A stretch of 8,838 nucleotides of DNA from LB3-1 sp036401895 (GTDB lineage Bacteria > Chloroflexota > Chloroflexia > Chloroflexales > Kallotenuaceae). A model generated the notes under the pieces. The model did not search any database and had not been told where the DNA came from. It saw only the letters and a list, made by a program, of their open reading frames with translations. The stretch is taken from assembly GCA_036401895.1 (NCBI GenBank), contig DASWTW010000319.1, positions 1-8,838 on the forward strand. Direction: 5' to 3'. The translations under genes and the position numbers were made by a program. Shown in pieces: positions 1 through 6,012 of the stretch (position 1 is its first letter; the number at the start of each line of letters is the position of its first letter).

Positions 1-39
1 CTGCGCAAGCTGTGGCAAAAGCTGAAGGAGCAGGCATGA
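1..39 (+). CDS. C-terminal end of an upstream gene (partial)
   Basis: Frame 1 is open from the window edge and reads LRKLWQKLKEQA before a TGA at 37-39. The stop overlaps the ATG of the next gene in an ATGA arrangement, typical of translationally coupled genes. The short basic, helix-prone tail is compatible with a real C-terminus but too short to identify. The call rests on the ATGA junction and on the next gene's ribosome-binding site lying inside this frame. The alternative is that the frame is open by chance. Confidence 0.5.
   Translation: MRKLWQKLKEQA
24..30 (+). promoter_or_regulatory. Ribosome-binding site that decides the SDR start
   Basis: GAAGGAG lies 5 bases before the ATG at 36. 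It favours ATG 36 over the in-frame GTG at 12, which would add eight residues not needed by the Rossmann fold. Confidence 0.75.
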
Positions 40-809
40 ATATTCGCAACAGCATCGTAGTGATCACGGGAGCGTCGAGCGGCATCGGCGCGGCAACCGC
101 TCGTGAGCTGGCGCGTCAGGGCGCGACGGTAGTGCTGGCGGCGCGGCGCGAAGATCAGCTACGGGCGCTGGCAGCCGAGATCGAGCGCCTGGGCGGCAAG
201 ACGCTGGTCGTGCCGACCGATGTGACGCGCACCGACGACATCGAGCATCTGATCCAGACCGCGATCGATACCTACGGGCGCATCGATGTGCTGATCAACA
301 ACGCCGGAATAGGCGCGGGCAAAACCGCCGCTACCAGCTCCGACGACGACATGCAGCAGGTGATCACGGTTAATCTGCTGGGTCCGATCCGCGCGGTGCG
401 GGCGGTGGTGCCTCACATGCGGCAGCAGGGCGGCGGCCTGATCATCAACATCGGCTCGGTGGCGGGCGAGGTTGGCACCACCAGCCTGTACTCGGCGACA
501 AAGTTTGGCCTGCGCGGCCTGAGCGACGCGCTGCGCCGGGAGCTGCGACCGTACAAGATTAAGGTTGTGCTGATCGCACCGGGCTTTGTGAGCACGCCGA
601 TGACCAGAGGCATCAAGGTGCCGATGCCGGGAGCCGAGGTCGTGGCTCATGCGATCGCCGTGGCGATCCAGCGACCGCGCCGCAAGATCATCGTGCCGTG
701 GTACTACGCGCCGCTGGCGTTTCTCGCCAAAGCCGCGCCCTGGCTGACCGACTGGCTGGTTGGCCTGAAGCAGATTCAACAGATGCTCAGACGAGAAAAA
801 CAATCATAA
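36..809 (+). CDS. Short-chain dehydrogenase/reductase (SDR), substrate unknown
   Basis: This is a 257-residue NAD(P)-dependent oxidoreductase of the classical SDR family (usual length about 250). The cofactor motif TGASSGIG is at residues 11-18 and the structural NNAG motif at 88-91. The catalytic residues appear to be S141 (in IGSVAG), Y152 and K156 (YSATK). The Ser-Tyr spacing is 11 residues, slightly shorter than in many SDRs. APGFVSTPM (181-189) is the usual loop after the active site. The C-terminus (about 220-245) is rich in aromatic and hydrophobic residues (PWYYAPLAFLAKAAPWLTDWL), suggesting membrane or lipid association; that is an inference. An R36-A37-A38-R39-R40 stretch after the second strand would suit NADPH. 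The gene overlaps the stop of an upstream frame and ends 13 bases before trpS, so all three could share a transcript. The substrate cannot be read from sequence. Confidence 0.93.
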   Translation: MNIRNSIVVITGASSGIGAATARELARQGATVVLAARREDQLRALAAEIERLGGKTLVVPTDVTRTDDIEHLIQTAIDTYGRIDVLINNAGIGAGKTAATSSDDDMQQVITVNLLGPIRAVRAVVPHMRQQGGGLIINIGSVAGEVGTTSLYSATKFGLRGLSDALRRELRPYKIKVVLIAPGFVSTPMTRGIKVPMPGAEVVAHAIAVAIQRPRRKIIVPWYYAPLAFLAKAAPWLTDWLVGLKQIQQMLRREKQS

Positions 810-810
810 A

Positions 811-815
811 AGGAG
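811..815 (+). promoter_or_regulatory. Ribosome-binding site that decides the trpS start
   Basis: AGGAG lies 7 bases before ATG 823 but only 1 base before the in-frame ATG at 817. The spacing therefore supports 823 as the real start. Confidence 0.75.
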
Positions 816-822
816 TATGATC

Positions 823-1836
823 ATGGCTAAGAAACGACTGTTGACCGGAACCCGCCCGACCGGCAAGCTGCATATCGGGCATTATGTCGGCACCTACGCC
901 AACCGCCTGCGGCTTCAGGACGAGTACGAGTGCTTCTTCCTGATCGCCGATCTGCACGTGCTGACGACCAAATCGACCAAGGCCGACATTGCCGAAACCA
1001 AAGACAACATTCACGATCTGGTGCTCGACGAGCTGGCGCTGGGCATCGATCCGCAGCGCAGCACACTCTATGTACAATCGGCGGTCAAGGAGATCTACCA
1101 GCTCAACCTGATCTTCGAGATGCTGGTGACAGTGCCGCGCCTGAGCCGCATTCCGTCGATCAAGGAGATGGCGCGCAACGCTCACATCGAGGAAGATCAG
1201 CTTCCGTTCGGGCTGCTGGGCTACCCTGTGCTTCAGGCCGGCGACATTCTGCTGCCGCGCGCCGAGGCGGTGCCGGTCGGCCGCGATCAGGCGTCGCACA
1301 TTGAGATAACTCGCGAGATCGCGCGGCGCTTCAACAACGTGTACGGCGAAGTCTTCCCCGAGCCAGATTACGTTGAAAGTCAGGTGGGCACGCTGGTTGG
1401 CACCGACGGCCAGGCCAAGATGAGCAAAAGTCTCGGCAACACGATCATGCTCTCCGACGATGCCAAGACCGTCGAGCAGAAAGTGCGCGGCATGTACACC
1501 GATCCCAATCGTGTGCGCGCCGACATTCCTGGCCGCGTCGAAGGCAATCCCGTCTTCATCTACCACGACGCCTTCAATCCCAACACGGAGGAGGTCGACG
1601 ATCTCAAAGATCGCTACCGCCAGGGCAAAGTCGGCGATGTCGAGGTCAAGCGCAAGCTGGCAACCGCGATCAATAACTTCCTGGAGCCGATGCGCGAGCG
1701 CCGCGCCGAGTTCGCGGCCAAGCCTGGACTGGTCGAAGAGGTGCTCCACAACGGCAACGCCCGCATGAGCGCCGTCGCCAGGGAAACGATCGCCATGGTT
1801 GAGGATGCGATGGGCATGACGTATTATCGGGATTAG
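823..1836 (+). CDS. trpS: Tryptophan--tRNA ligase
   Basis: This 337-residue cytoplasmic class I aminoacyl-tRNA synthetase activates tryptophan with ATP and loads it onto tRNA-Trp; the length is normal for bacterial TrpRS. The first ATP signature is LHIGH (16-20) within GTRPTGKLHIGHYVG, and the second is KMSKS (199-203). The stretch LLGYPVLQAGDILLPRAEAVPVGRDQASHIEITREIARRFN (131-171) matches the TrpRS core, with the GxDQ element at 153-156 and a helix that follows it. The N-terminal signature differs from the commoner GxQPSGxLHLGN form, so this looks like a divergent TrpRS subtype. The protein contains no tryptophan residue. ATG 823 was chosen over ATG 817 on ribosome-binding-site spacing. It is followed by trpE after a 73-base gap with a hairpin, which suggests it belongs to the trp transcription unit. 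A TyrRS is unlikely because of the GxDQ/TrpRS-type core. Confidence 0.93.
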   Translation: MAKKRLLTGTRPTGKLHIGHYVGTYANRLRLQDEYECFFLIADLHVLTTKSTKADIAETKDNIHDLVLDELALGIDPQRSTLYVQSAVKEIYQLNLIFEMLVTVPRLSRIPSIKEMARNAHIEEDQLPFGLLGYPVLQAGDILLPRAEAVPVGRDQASHIEITREIARRFNNVYGEVFPEPDYVESQVGTLVGTDGQAKMSKSLGNTIMLSDDAKTVEQKVRGMYTDPNRVRADIPGRVEGNPVFIYHDAFNPNTEEVDDLKDRYRQGKVGDVEVKRKLATAINNFLEPMRERRAEFAAKPGLVEEVLHNGNARMSAVARETIAMVEDAMGMTYYRD

Positions 1837-1837
1837 C

Positions 1838-1900
1838 GAGGGCCGAGAACCTAGAACCAAGAACGGAGAACCCAGGAAAATTCGGTTGGTTCTAGGTTCT
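1838..1900 (+). repeat. Heptad tandem array with inverted copy (15-bp stem) in the trpS-trpE gap
   Basis: Six NAG triplets occur at exactly 7-base steps (1838, 1845, 1852, 1859, 1866, 1873), four of them followed by AAC; the core unit is NAGAACC. The arm AGAACCTAGAACCAA (1846-1860) is the perfect reverse complement of 1886-1900, giving a 15-bp stem with a 25-base loop. No T-tract follows, so it is not an ordinary terminator. The right arm ends 9 bases before the trpE ATG. It could affect trpE translation or mRNA stability, or simply be an interspersed repeat. Confidence 0.8.
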
Positions 1901-1909
1901 TCCAAACAT

Positions 1910-3367
1910 ATGATCACACCAACTTTTGAAGCGCTTCAGGCGCTGGCTCAAGAACACCGGCGCGGCCTGGTACCGATCAGCATCGAGCTGCTGGCCGACA
2001 CGCTGACGCCGGTCTCGGTCTTTCTGCTGCTGACGGCCGGCGAGAACAGCCCGGTGTGTCTGCTCGAATCGGTCGAGGGCGGCGAGCACATGGGCCGCTA
2101 CTCATTCATTGGCGTGCAGCCCCGCGAGGTTGTCGCGCTCCACGCCGACGCGGGCGATCCGCTGGCATCGATCGCACGGCTGGCCGATACCAATGGGCCG
2201 TACCATTCGTTTCCGGGCCTGCCGCGCTTCAGCGGCGGCGCAGTCGGCTGGCTGGGCTTCGAGGCCGTGACCGCGTTCGAGCGCATCCCGCGCGCTAAAG
2301 GCCGGCCCTACGGCGGTCTGCCTGACGGCGTTTTTGCCCGCTTCGATACTCTGGCGGCCTTCGATCATCTGCGCCACACGCTGACGCTGATCACGCATGT
2401 ACGGCTGGATGTCGCCAATCTGGCCGACGCCTACAGCCGGGCGACGGCGCGGCTTCAGGAACTGCAAGAGCGACTGCGCGCGCCGCTGGGTGCCAGCCGC
2501 GTCCAGCCGCGTCCAGCCGAGACCGACACACTGCCGATCTTCGAGTCCTCGAACTTCACCAAGCAGGCGTACGAGGCCGCCGTCGAGCGCGCTAAAGAGT
2601 ACACGCGCGCCGGCGACATCTTTCAGGTTGTGCCGTCGCAGCGCTTTGCTCGCAGCACCAAGGCCGATGCCCTGACGATCTACCGGGCGCTGCGGGCGGT
2701 CAATCCGTCGCCGTACATGTATCTGCTGCGCGGCTTTGGCCTGGATCTGATCGGCGCGTCGCCCGAGATGCTGCTGCGCGTCGAGGAGGGCATCGTCGAG
2801 ACGCATCCGATCGCCGGGACGCGCCGCCGTGGTCACGACGAGGCCGACGATCAGCGGCTGGCCGACGAGCTGCTGGCCGATCCCAAGGAGCGCGCCGAGC
2901 ACCTGATGCTGGTCGATCTGGGCCGCAACGACGCCGGACGCGTGTCCAAGGCCGGCAGCGTCAAGGTGCCGCAGTTCATGGAGATCGAGCGCTACTCGCA
3001 TGTGATGCATCTGGTCTCGCGAGTCACCGGCGAGCTGCGCGACGATCTGACGCCGCTCGACGCGCTGCGGGCCTGCTTCCCGGCGGGAACTGTCAGCGGC
3101 GCGCCCAAGATCCGCGCGATGGAGATCATCACCGAGCTGGAGCCGGACCAGCGCGGGCCGTATTCCGGCTGCGTCGGCTACCTGGGCTTCGACGGCTCGC
3201 TCGACACCGCGATCACGATCCGCACGATCTATCTCAAAGATGGCATCGCGCATGTCCAGGCCGGCGGCGGTGTTGTCGCCGACAGCGTGCCGGATCTTGA
3301 GTGGAAAGAAACCCAAAACAAGGCGCGGGCCTTGCTGCGTGCGATCGAGCTGGCGGAGTCGATGTAA
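1910..3367 (+). CDS. trpE: Anthranilate synthase component I
   Basis: This 485-residue protein is the chorismate-binding subunit of anthranilate synthase, which with TrpG makes anthranilate from chorismate and glutamine, the first committed step of tryptophan synthesis. The N-terminal domain contains LLESVEGGEHMGRYSFIG (51-68), which includes the LLES segment known in TrpE for binding tryptophan as feedback inhibitor. The C-terminal chorismate-binding domain starts near residue 215. It shows HPIAGTRRRG (299-308), DLGRNDAGRV (336-345), FPAGTVSGAPKIRAMEII (390-407) and the closing AGGGVVADSVP-LEWKET (451-468). HPIAGT and the LLES region favour TrpE over PabB, and the adjacent trpG and trpD agree. 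ATG 1910 is preferred to an in-frame TTG at 1886 because family similarity begins shortly after it. No good Shine-Dalgarno sequence precedes it, only a weak AGG within the right arm of a hairpin. Confidence 0.96.
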   Translation: MITPTFEALQALAQEHRRGLVPISIELLADTLTPVSVFLLLTAGENSPVCLLESVEGGEHMGRYSFIGVQPREVVALHADAGDPLASIARLADTNGPYHSFPGLPRFSGGAVGWLGFEAVTAFERIPRAKGRPYGGLPDGVFARFDTLAAFDHLRHTLTLITHVRLDVANLADAYSRATARLQELQERLRAPLGASRVQPRPAETDTLPIFESSNFTKQAYEAAVERAKEYTRAGDIFQVVPSQRFARSTKADALTIYRALRAVNPSPYMYLLRGFGLDLIGASPEMLLRVEEGIVETHPIAGTRRRGHDEADDQRLADELLADPKERAEHLMLVDLGRNDAGRVSKAGSVKVPQFMEIERYSHVMHLVSRVTGELRDDLTPLDALRACFPAGTVSGAPKIRAMEIITELEPDQRGPYSGCVGYLGFDGSLDTAITIRTIYLKDGIAHVQAGGGVVADSVPDLEWKETQNKARALLRAIELAESM

Positions 3368-3382
3368 TCGCCGCCAGGCCGA

Positions 3383-3496
3383 GGGTTTGGGGGGACGCCC
3401 CCCAAAATTCCCTTTGGCTTCCTGAACAGTGCGCGTCGTGAGACCGGGGTTTGGGAGTGTCTCCCCAAAATTCCCTTTGGCTTCCTGAGTAGTGCG
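3383..3496 (+). repeat. Two tandem copies of a hairpin-containing ~51-nt repeat between trpE and trpG
   Basis: Copies at 3383-3433 and 3446-3496 are offset by 63 bases. Each starts with GGG(G)TTTGGG, forms a short hairpin, and continues into an identical 22-base stretch (3404-3425 = 3467-3488) beginning AAAATTCCCTTTGG. Both end in AGTGCG. Hairpin 1 is TTTGGGGGG-ACG-CCCCCCAAA (3386-3406), a perfect 9-bp stem. Hairpin 2 (3450-3469) is similar, with TTTGGGAG pairing to CTCCCCAAA with one bulged C. Stem bases differ between copies but pairing is mostly kept, which suggests that structure matters. No T-tract follows. This is probably a REP/BIME-like interspersed element. Confidence 0.85.
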
Positions 3497-3533
3497 AAGG
3501 CTAACTGAAGCCGCTCAGGAGCTGTGATCAAGA

Positions 3534-4142
3534 ATGGAAAAAGCTATGAGAATCCTGCTGCTCGATAATTACGACTCGTTCACCTATAACCTGTTCCAGT
3601 ATTTGAGCGAGCTGGGCGCGACCGTCGAGGTGGTGCGCAATGACGAGATCGAAGTCGAAGAGATTCGGGAGCGCGCGCCGGATAAGATCGTGATCTCGCC
3701 GGGGCCGTGTACGCCCGTCGAGGCCGGGATCTCGATCCCGCTGATCCGTGAGCTGGGCGTCGAGTTTCCGATCCTGGGCGTGTGCCTCGGCCACCAAGCG
3801 ATCGGCGCGGCCTTTGGCGGCCGTGTGATTCGCGCGCCGGAGCCGGTCCACGGCAAGCTCTCGCCGATCCACCACCAGAGTCAGGGCGTGTTTCAGGATC
3901 TGCCGTCGCCCTTCGCAGCCACGCGCTACCACTCGCTGATCGTCGAGCGCGAGAGCCTGCCCTCGACGCTGGAGATTACCGCCGAGACGGAGGACGGGCT
4001 GATCATGGGCCTGCGCCATCGCGACCTGCCGATCGAAGGCATTCAGTTTCACCCAGAGTCGTACACAACCGAGCACGGCAAGCAGCTGCTGCGCAATTTT
4101 CTAGAGCATACTCAGATAGAGAACCTGGAAGCGAAAACTTAG
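3534..4142 (+). CDS. trpG: Anthranilate synthase component II (glutamine amidotransferase)
   Basis: This 202-residue class I glutamine amidotransferase hydrolyses glutamine and feeds ammonia to TrpE. The N-terminus ILLLDNYDSFTYNLFQYL is the family hallmark. The nucleophile is C84 in GVCLGHQAIG, with H173 and E175 of FHPES completing the triad. SPGPCTP (55-61), HGKLSPI (106-112) and YHSLIV (132-137) are further conserved sites. Length is normal. It may also serve as the amidotransferase of para-aminobenzoate synthase, as in bacteria with one shared PabA/TrpG; no pab gene is visible here to decide. The start is uncertain: ATG 3534 has AGGAG 12 bases upstream (3517-3521), while ATG 3546 gives the more usual MRILLLDNYDSF start but only a weak site. 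Like TrpS, it contains no tryptophan residue. Confidence 0.95.
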   Translation: MEKAMRILLLDNYDSFTYNLFQYLSELGATVEVVRNDEIEVEEIRERAPDKIVISPGPCTPVEAGISIPLIRELGVEFPILGVCLGHQAIGAAFGGRVIRAPEPVHGKLSPIHHQSQGVFQDLPSPFAATRYHSLIVERESLPSTLEITAETEDGLIMGLRHRDLPIEGIQFHPESYTTEHGKQLLRNFLEHTQIENLEAKT

Positions 4143-4144
4143 CC

Positions 4145-4229
4145 AAGAACAAAGGAACAAAGGAACAAGGGAACAAAAAGATCCTTCTCTAGTTTTCTTT
4201 GTTCTTTTGTTTCCTTGTTCCCTTGTTCT
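4145..4229 (+). repeat. GAAC-core octamer tandem array with inverted copy in the gap after trpG
   Basis: After the trpG stop there is a purine-rich array of about four units of the form AAGGAACA with an 8-base step (4145-4180). A pyrimidine-rich stretch (4197-4229) is nearly its reverse complement. Aligned over about 32 positions I count five differences, three of which become G-U pairs in RNA, so a hairpin of roughly 30 bp can form around a loop near 4181-4196. It has the same design as the array at 1838-1900. The right arm is U-rich in RNA, so a role in termination or mRNA 3' protection of trpEG is possible but unproven. Confidence 0.8.
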
Positions 4230-4244
4230 CCCCACGGAAGGAAG

Positions 4245-4250
4245 AAGGAG
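4245..4250 (+). promoter_or_regulatory. Ribosome-binding site that decides the start of the 4257 gene
   Basis: AAGGAG sits 6 bases before ATG 4257. This selects 4257 over the in-frame TTG at 4215, which would put 14 extra residues in front of a clear signal peptide and would lie inside the foldback repeat. Confidence 0.85.
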
Positions 4251-4256
4251 CGATTC

Positions 4257-5993
4257 ATGCGACGGGCGATCAATCTCGTGCTGCTGGCACTGCTGATCAG
4301 CGCGGCCTTTGGTAGCGCGCGATCCACGCTGGCGGCGGAGCGAAATTTCCCCGAAACCGATCAGATCGTCGGCGGGCGACTGCTGGATTTCTGGAACGGT
4401 AACGGCGGTCTGCCGGTCTTTGGCCTGCCGATCAGCGACCAGCGCTCGGAGCGTACCGACGTTGGCCGGTTCGCGGTTCAGCATTTCGAGCGTGGCCGGC
4501 TGGAGCTGCACCCGGAGATCGCCGCGCCCTACGATGTGCTGCTCGGCCGTCTCGGCGACGATCTGCTGCGACGGCAGGGCCGCGACTGGCGCAACGAGCC
4601 GAGTCAGGGCAATCCACTGGGCGGCGCGTGCCTGCGCTTCGATGAGACCCAGCGCGAGGTCTGCGGCCCGTTTCTCGATTACTGGCGCTCGCACGGCCTG
4701 AGCGATCCGCGGCTGAACGCCTACCAGCGCTCGCTGGCGCTCTTTGGCCTGCCGCTGACCGGCGTCAAAAGCGAGCGCAACACCTCAGGCGATCAGGTGC
4801 TGACGCAGTGGTTCGAGCGCGCCCGCTTCGAGTATCATCCCAACAATCCCAACCCGTACAAAGTGCTGCTCGGTCGTCTGGGCGCCGAAAACTACGCGCC
4901 GGAGTCACCCAACGGCGAGCCGACGCGCTACAAAAATGTTACGGTGCCCGAGCTTGGCCGCACGCTCTCGATACCGGTCGGCTTCGAGATCCAGCTGATC
5001 GCCGAGAATCTGCGACGGCCGCGCTTCATGGCTCAGGACGCCGACGGCACGCTCTACGTCGCCGAGCAGGACGCGGGCGAGGTTACACGCTGGCGCGACA
5101 CCAACGGCGACGGCAAGCTGGAGAAACAGCAGACTTTTGCCGCCGGACTGCCGATCGTCTCAAGCCTGGCCTTCACGCCCGACGGTTTGGTCGCCGCGAC
5201 CGAGACTCAGCTTGTGCTGCTGCGGCCCGGCTCCGATGGGATCGCCCGCAAGCAGGTGCTGGCCGAGTTGCCCAGCGGCTCGCGCGATCTTTACGGCCAT
5301 CGTACACGCACGGTGATTCTGGGAGCGGACAACAAGCTCTATGTCAGCATCGGCTCGTCATGCGATCTGTGTGTGGAGCAAGATCCGCTGCGCGGCACGG
5401 TCACTCGCTACAATCGCGACGGCTCGCAGCCCGAGGTTGTGGCGCGCGGCCTGCGCAACTCGGTCGGGATCGCCTTCCGGCCGGGCACGCCCGAGCTGTG
5501 GGGCGTCGACAACGGACGTAACGGTCTTGGCGAGCAGCAGCCGCCCGAGGAGCTGAACAAGATCGTGACCGGCGGCGATTACGGCTGGCCCTACTGTCAC
5601 GGCGATCGACAGCCTAGCCCCGAGTTCAACGATCCCAGCCGCTGCGCCGGCACGCTGCCGCCCGCCTGGACGATGACCGCACACACCGCGCCGCTCGGCC
5701 TCCAGTTCTATGATGGGCTGAGCCTGCCGCCGGCCTACCAGGGCGACGCGATCATCGCGCGGCATGGCGCGGCAGCCTCCGAGGTTGCGCGCATCAGCGG
5801 CTACGATCTGCTGCGGATTCGCTTCAAGAACGGTCGGCCCGTCGCGCAAGAAACCCTGGTCGGCGGCTGGCTGGTCGACAATACGTGGTGGGGCCGGCCC
5901 GCCGGCGTGCTGGTCGATCGCGACGGCAGCCTGATCATCTCCGAGGACGGCACCGGACGGCTCTACCGGCTGCGCTATACCGGAGCTTCGTAG
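4257..5993 (+). CDS. Secreted PQQ-type glucose/sorbosone dehydrogenase-like protein with two N-terminal repeats
   Basis: The predicted protein has 578 residues. Residues 1-27 look like a Sec signal peptide: MRR, a hydrophobic stretch LVLLALLISAAF, then a likely cut near TLAA. Two related segments follow, at about 31-100 and 127-209. They share FxET, G.xLD[FY]W, FGLP, Q.FER.R.E.HP and a closing PY.VLLGRLG. From about 228 to the end is a beta-propeller resembling the soluble glucose/sorbosone dehydrogenase family. Visible features are PVGFEIQLIAENLRRPRFMA (240-259), YGHRTRTV (346-353) with H348 as a candidate catalytic base, LYVSIGSSCDLC (361-372), GLRNSVGIAFRP (398-409) and GGDYGWPYCHG (439-449). 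C369/C372 and C447/C463 could form disulfides outside the cell. DTNGDGKLE (281-289) resembles a calcium loop. These enzymes usually oxidise sugars or aldoses with PQQ, but substrate and cofactor are not proven here. The gene lies between trpG and trpD, 19 bases before trpD, with no metabolic link to tryptophan. Confidence 0.85.
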   Translation: MRRAINLVLLALLISAAFGSARSTLAAERNFPETDQIVGGRLLDFWNGNGGLPVFGLPISDQRSERTDVGRFAVQHFERGRLELHPEIAAPYDVLLGRLGDDLLRRQGRDWRNEPSQGNPLGGACLRFDETQREVCGPFLDYWRSHGLSDPRLNAYQRSLALFGLPLTGVKSERNTSGDQVLTQWFERARFEYHPNNPNPYKVLLGRLGAENYAPESPNGEPTRYKNVTVPELGRTLSIPVGFEIQLIAENLRRPRFMAQDADGTLYVAEQDAGEVTRWRDTNGDGKLEKQQTFAAGLPIVSSLAFTPDGLVAATETQLVLLRPGSDGIARKQVLAELPSGSRDLYGHRTRTVILGADNKLYVSIGSSCDLCVEQDPLRGTVTRYNRDGSQPEVVARGLRNSVGIAFRPGTPELWGVDNGRNGLGEQQPPEELNKIVTGGDYGWPYCHGDRQPSPEFNDPSRCAGTLPPAWTMTAHTAPLGLQFYDGLSLPPAYQGDAIIARHGAAASEVARISGYDLLRIRFKNGRPVAQETLVGGWLVDNTWWGRPAGVLVDRDGSLIISEDGTGRLYRLRYTGAS

Positions 5994-6002
5994 CAGGCAT
6001 TT

Positions 6003-6009
6003 GGGAGGA
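6003..6009 (+). promoter_or_regulatory. Ribosome-binding site that decides the trpD start
   Basis: GGGAGGA lies 3 bases before ATG 6013 (its GGAGG core ends 4 bases before). It overlaps the in-frame TTG at 6001, which therefore is not the start. Confidence 0.8.
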
Positions 6010-6012
6010 ATC

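Noticed and set aside
1837..1909. TRAP-binding site or classical trp leader peptide
   Set aside because: The triplets are spaced by 4 bases, not 2-3, there are only a few G/UAG copies, and no start codon with Trp codons or terminator/antiterminator pair is present.
787..1917. 376-codon open frame on the minus strand opposite trpS
   Set aside because: It mirrors the trpS reading frame in GC-rich DNA, its product is a low-complexity mix of H, R, A and D/V without any fold signature, and trpS has full family motifs.
2102..3316. 404-codon minus-strand frame opposite trpE
   Set aside because: Shadow of trpE: composition is R/A/D/Q-rich with no recognisable domain, and it begins and ends within the confident gene.
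3383..3496. Possible CRISPR mini-array
   Set aside because: Only two copies, repeat units longer than usual CRISPR repeats and almost adjoining, with internal hairpins and no cas genes.
3229..3531. Minus-strand frame with a repeated RKPKGILG peptide
   Set aside because: The peptide repeat simply reflects the two DNA repeat copies between trpE and trpG; it is not evidence of a protein.
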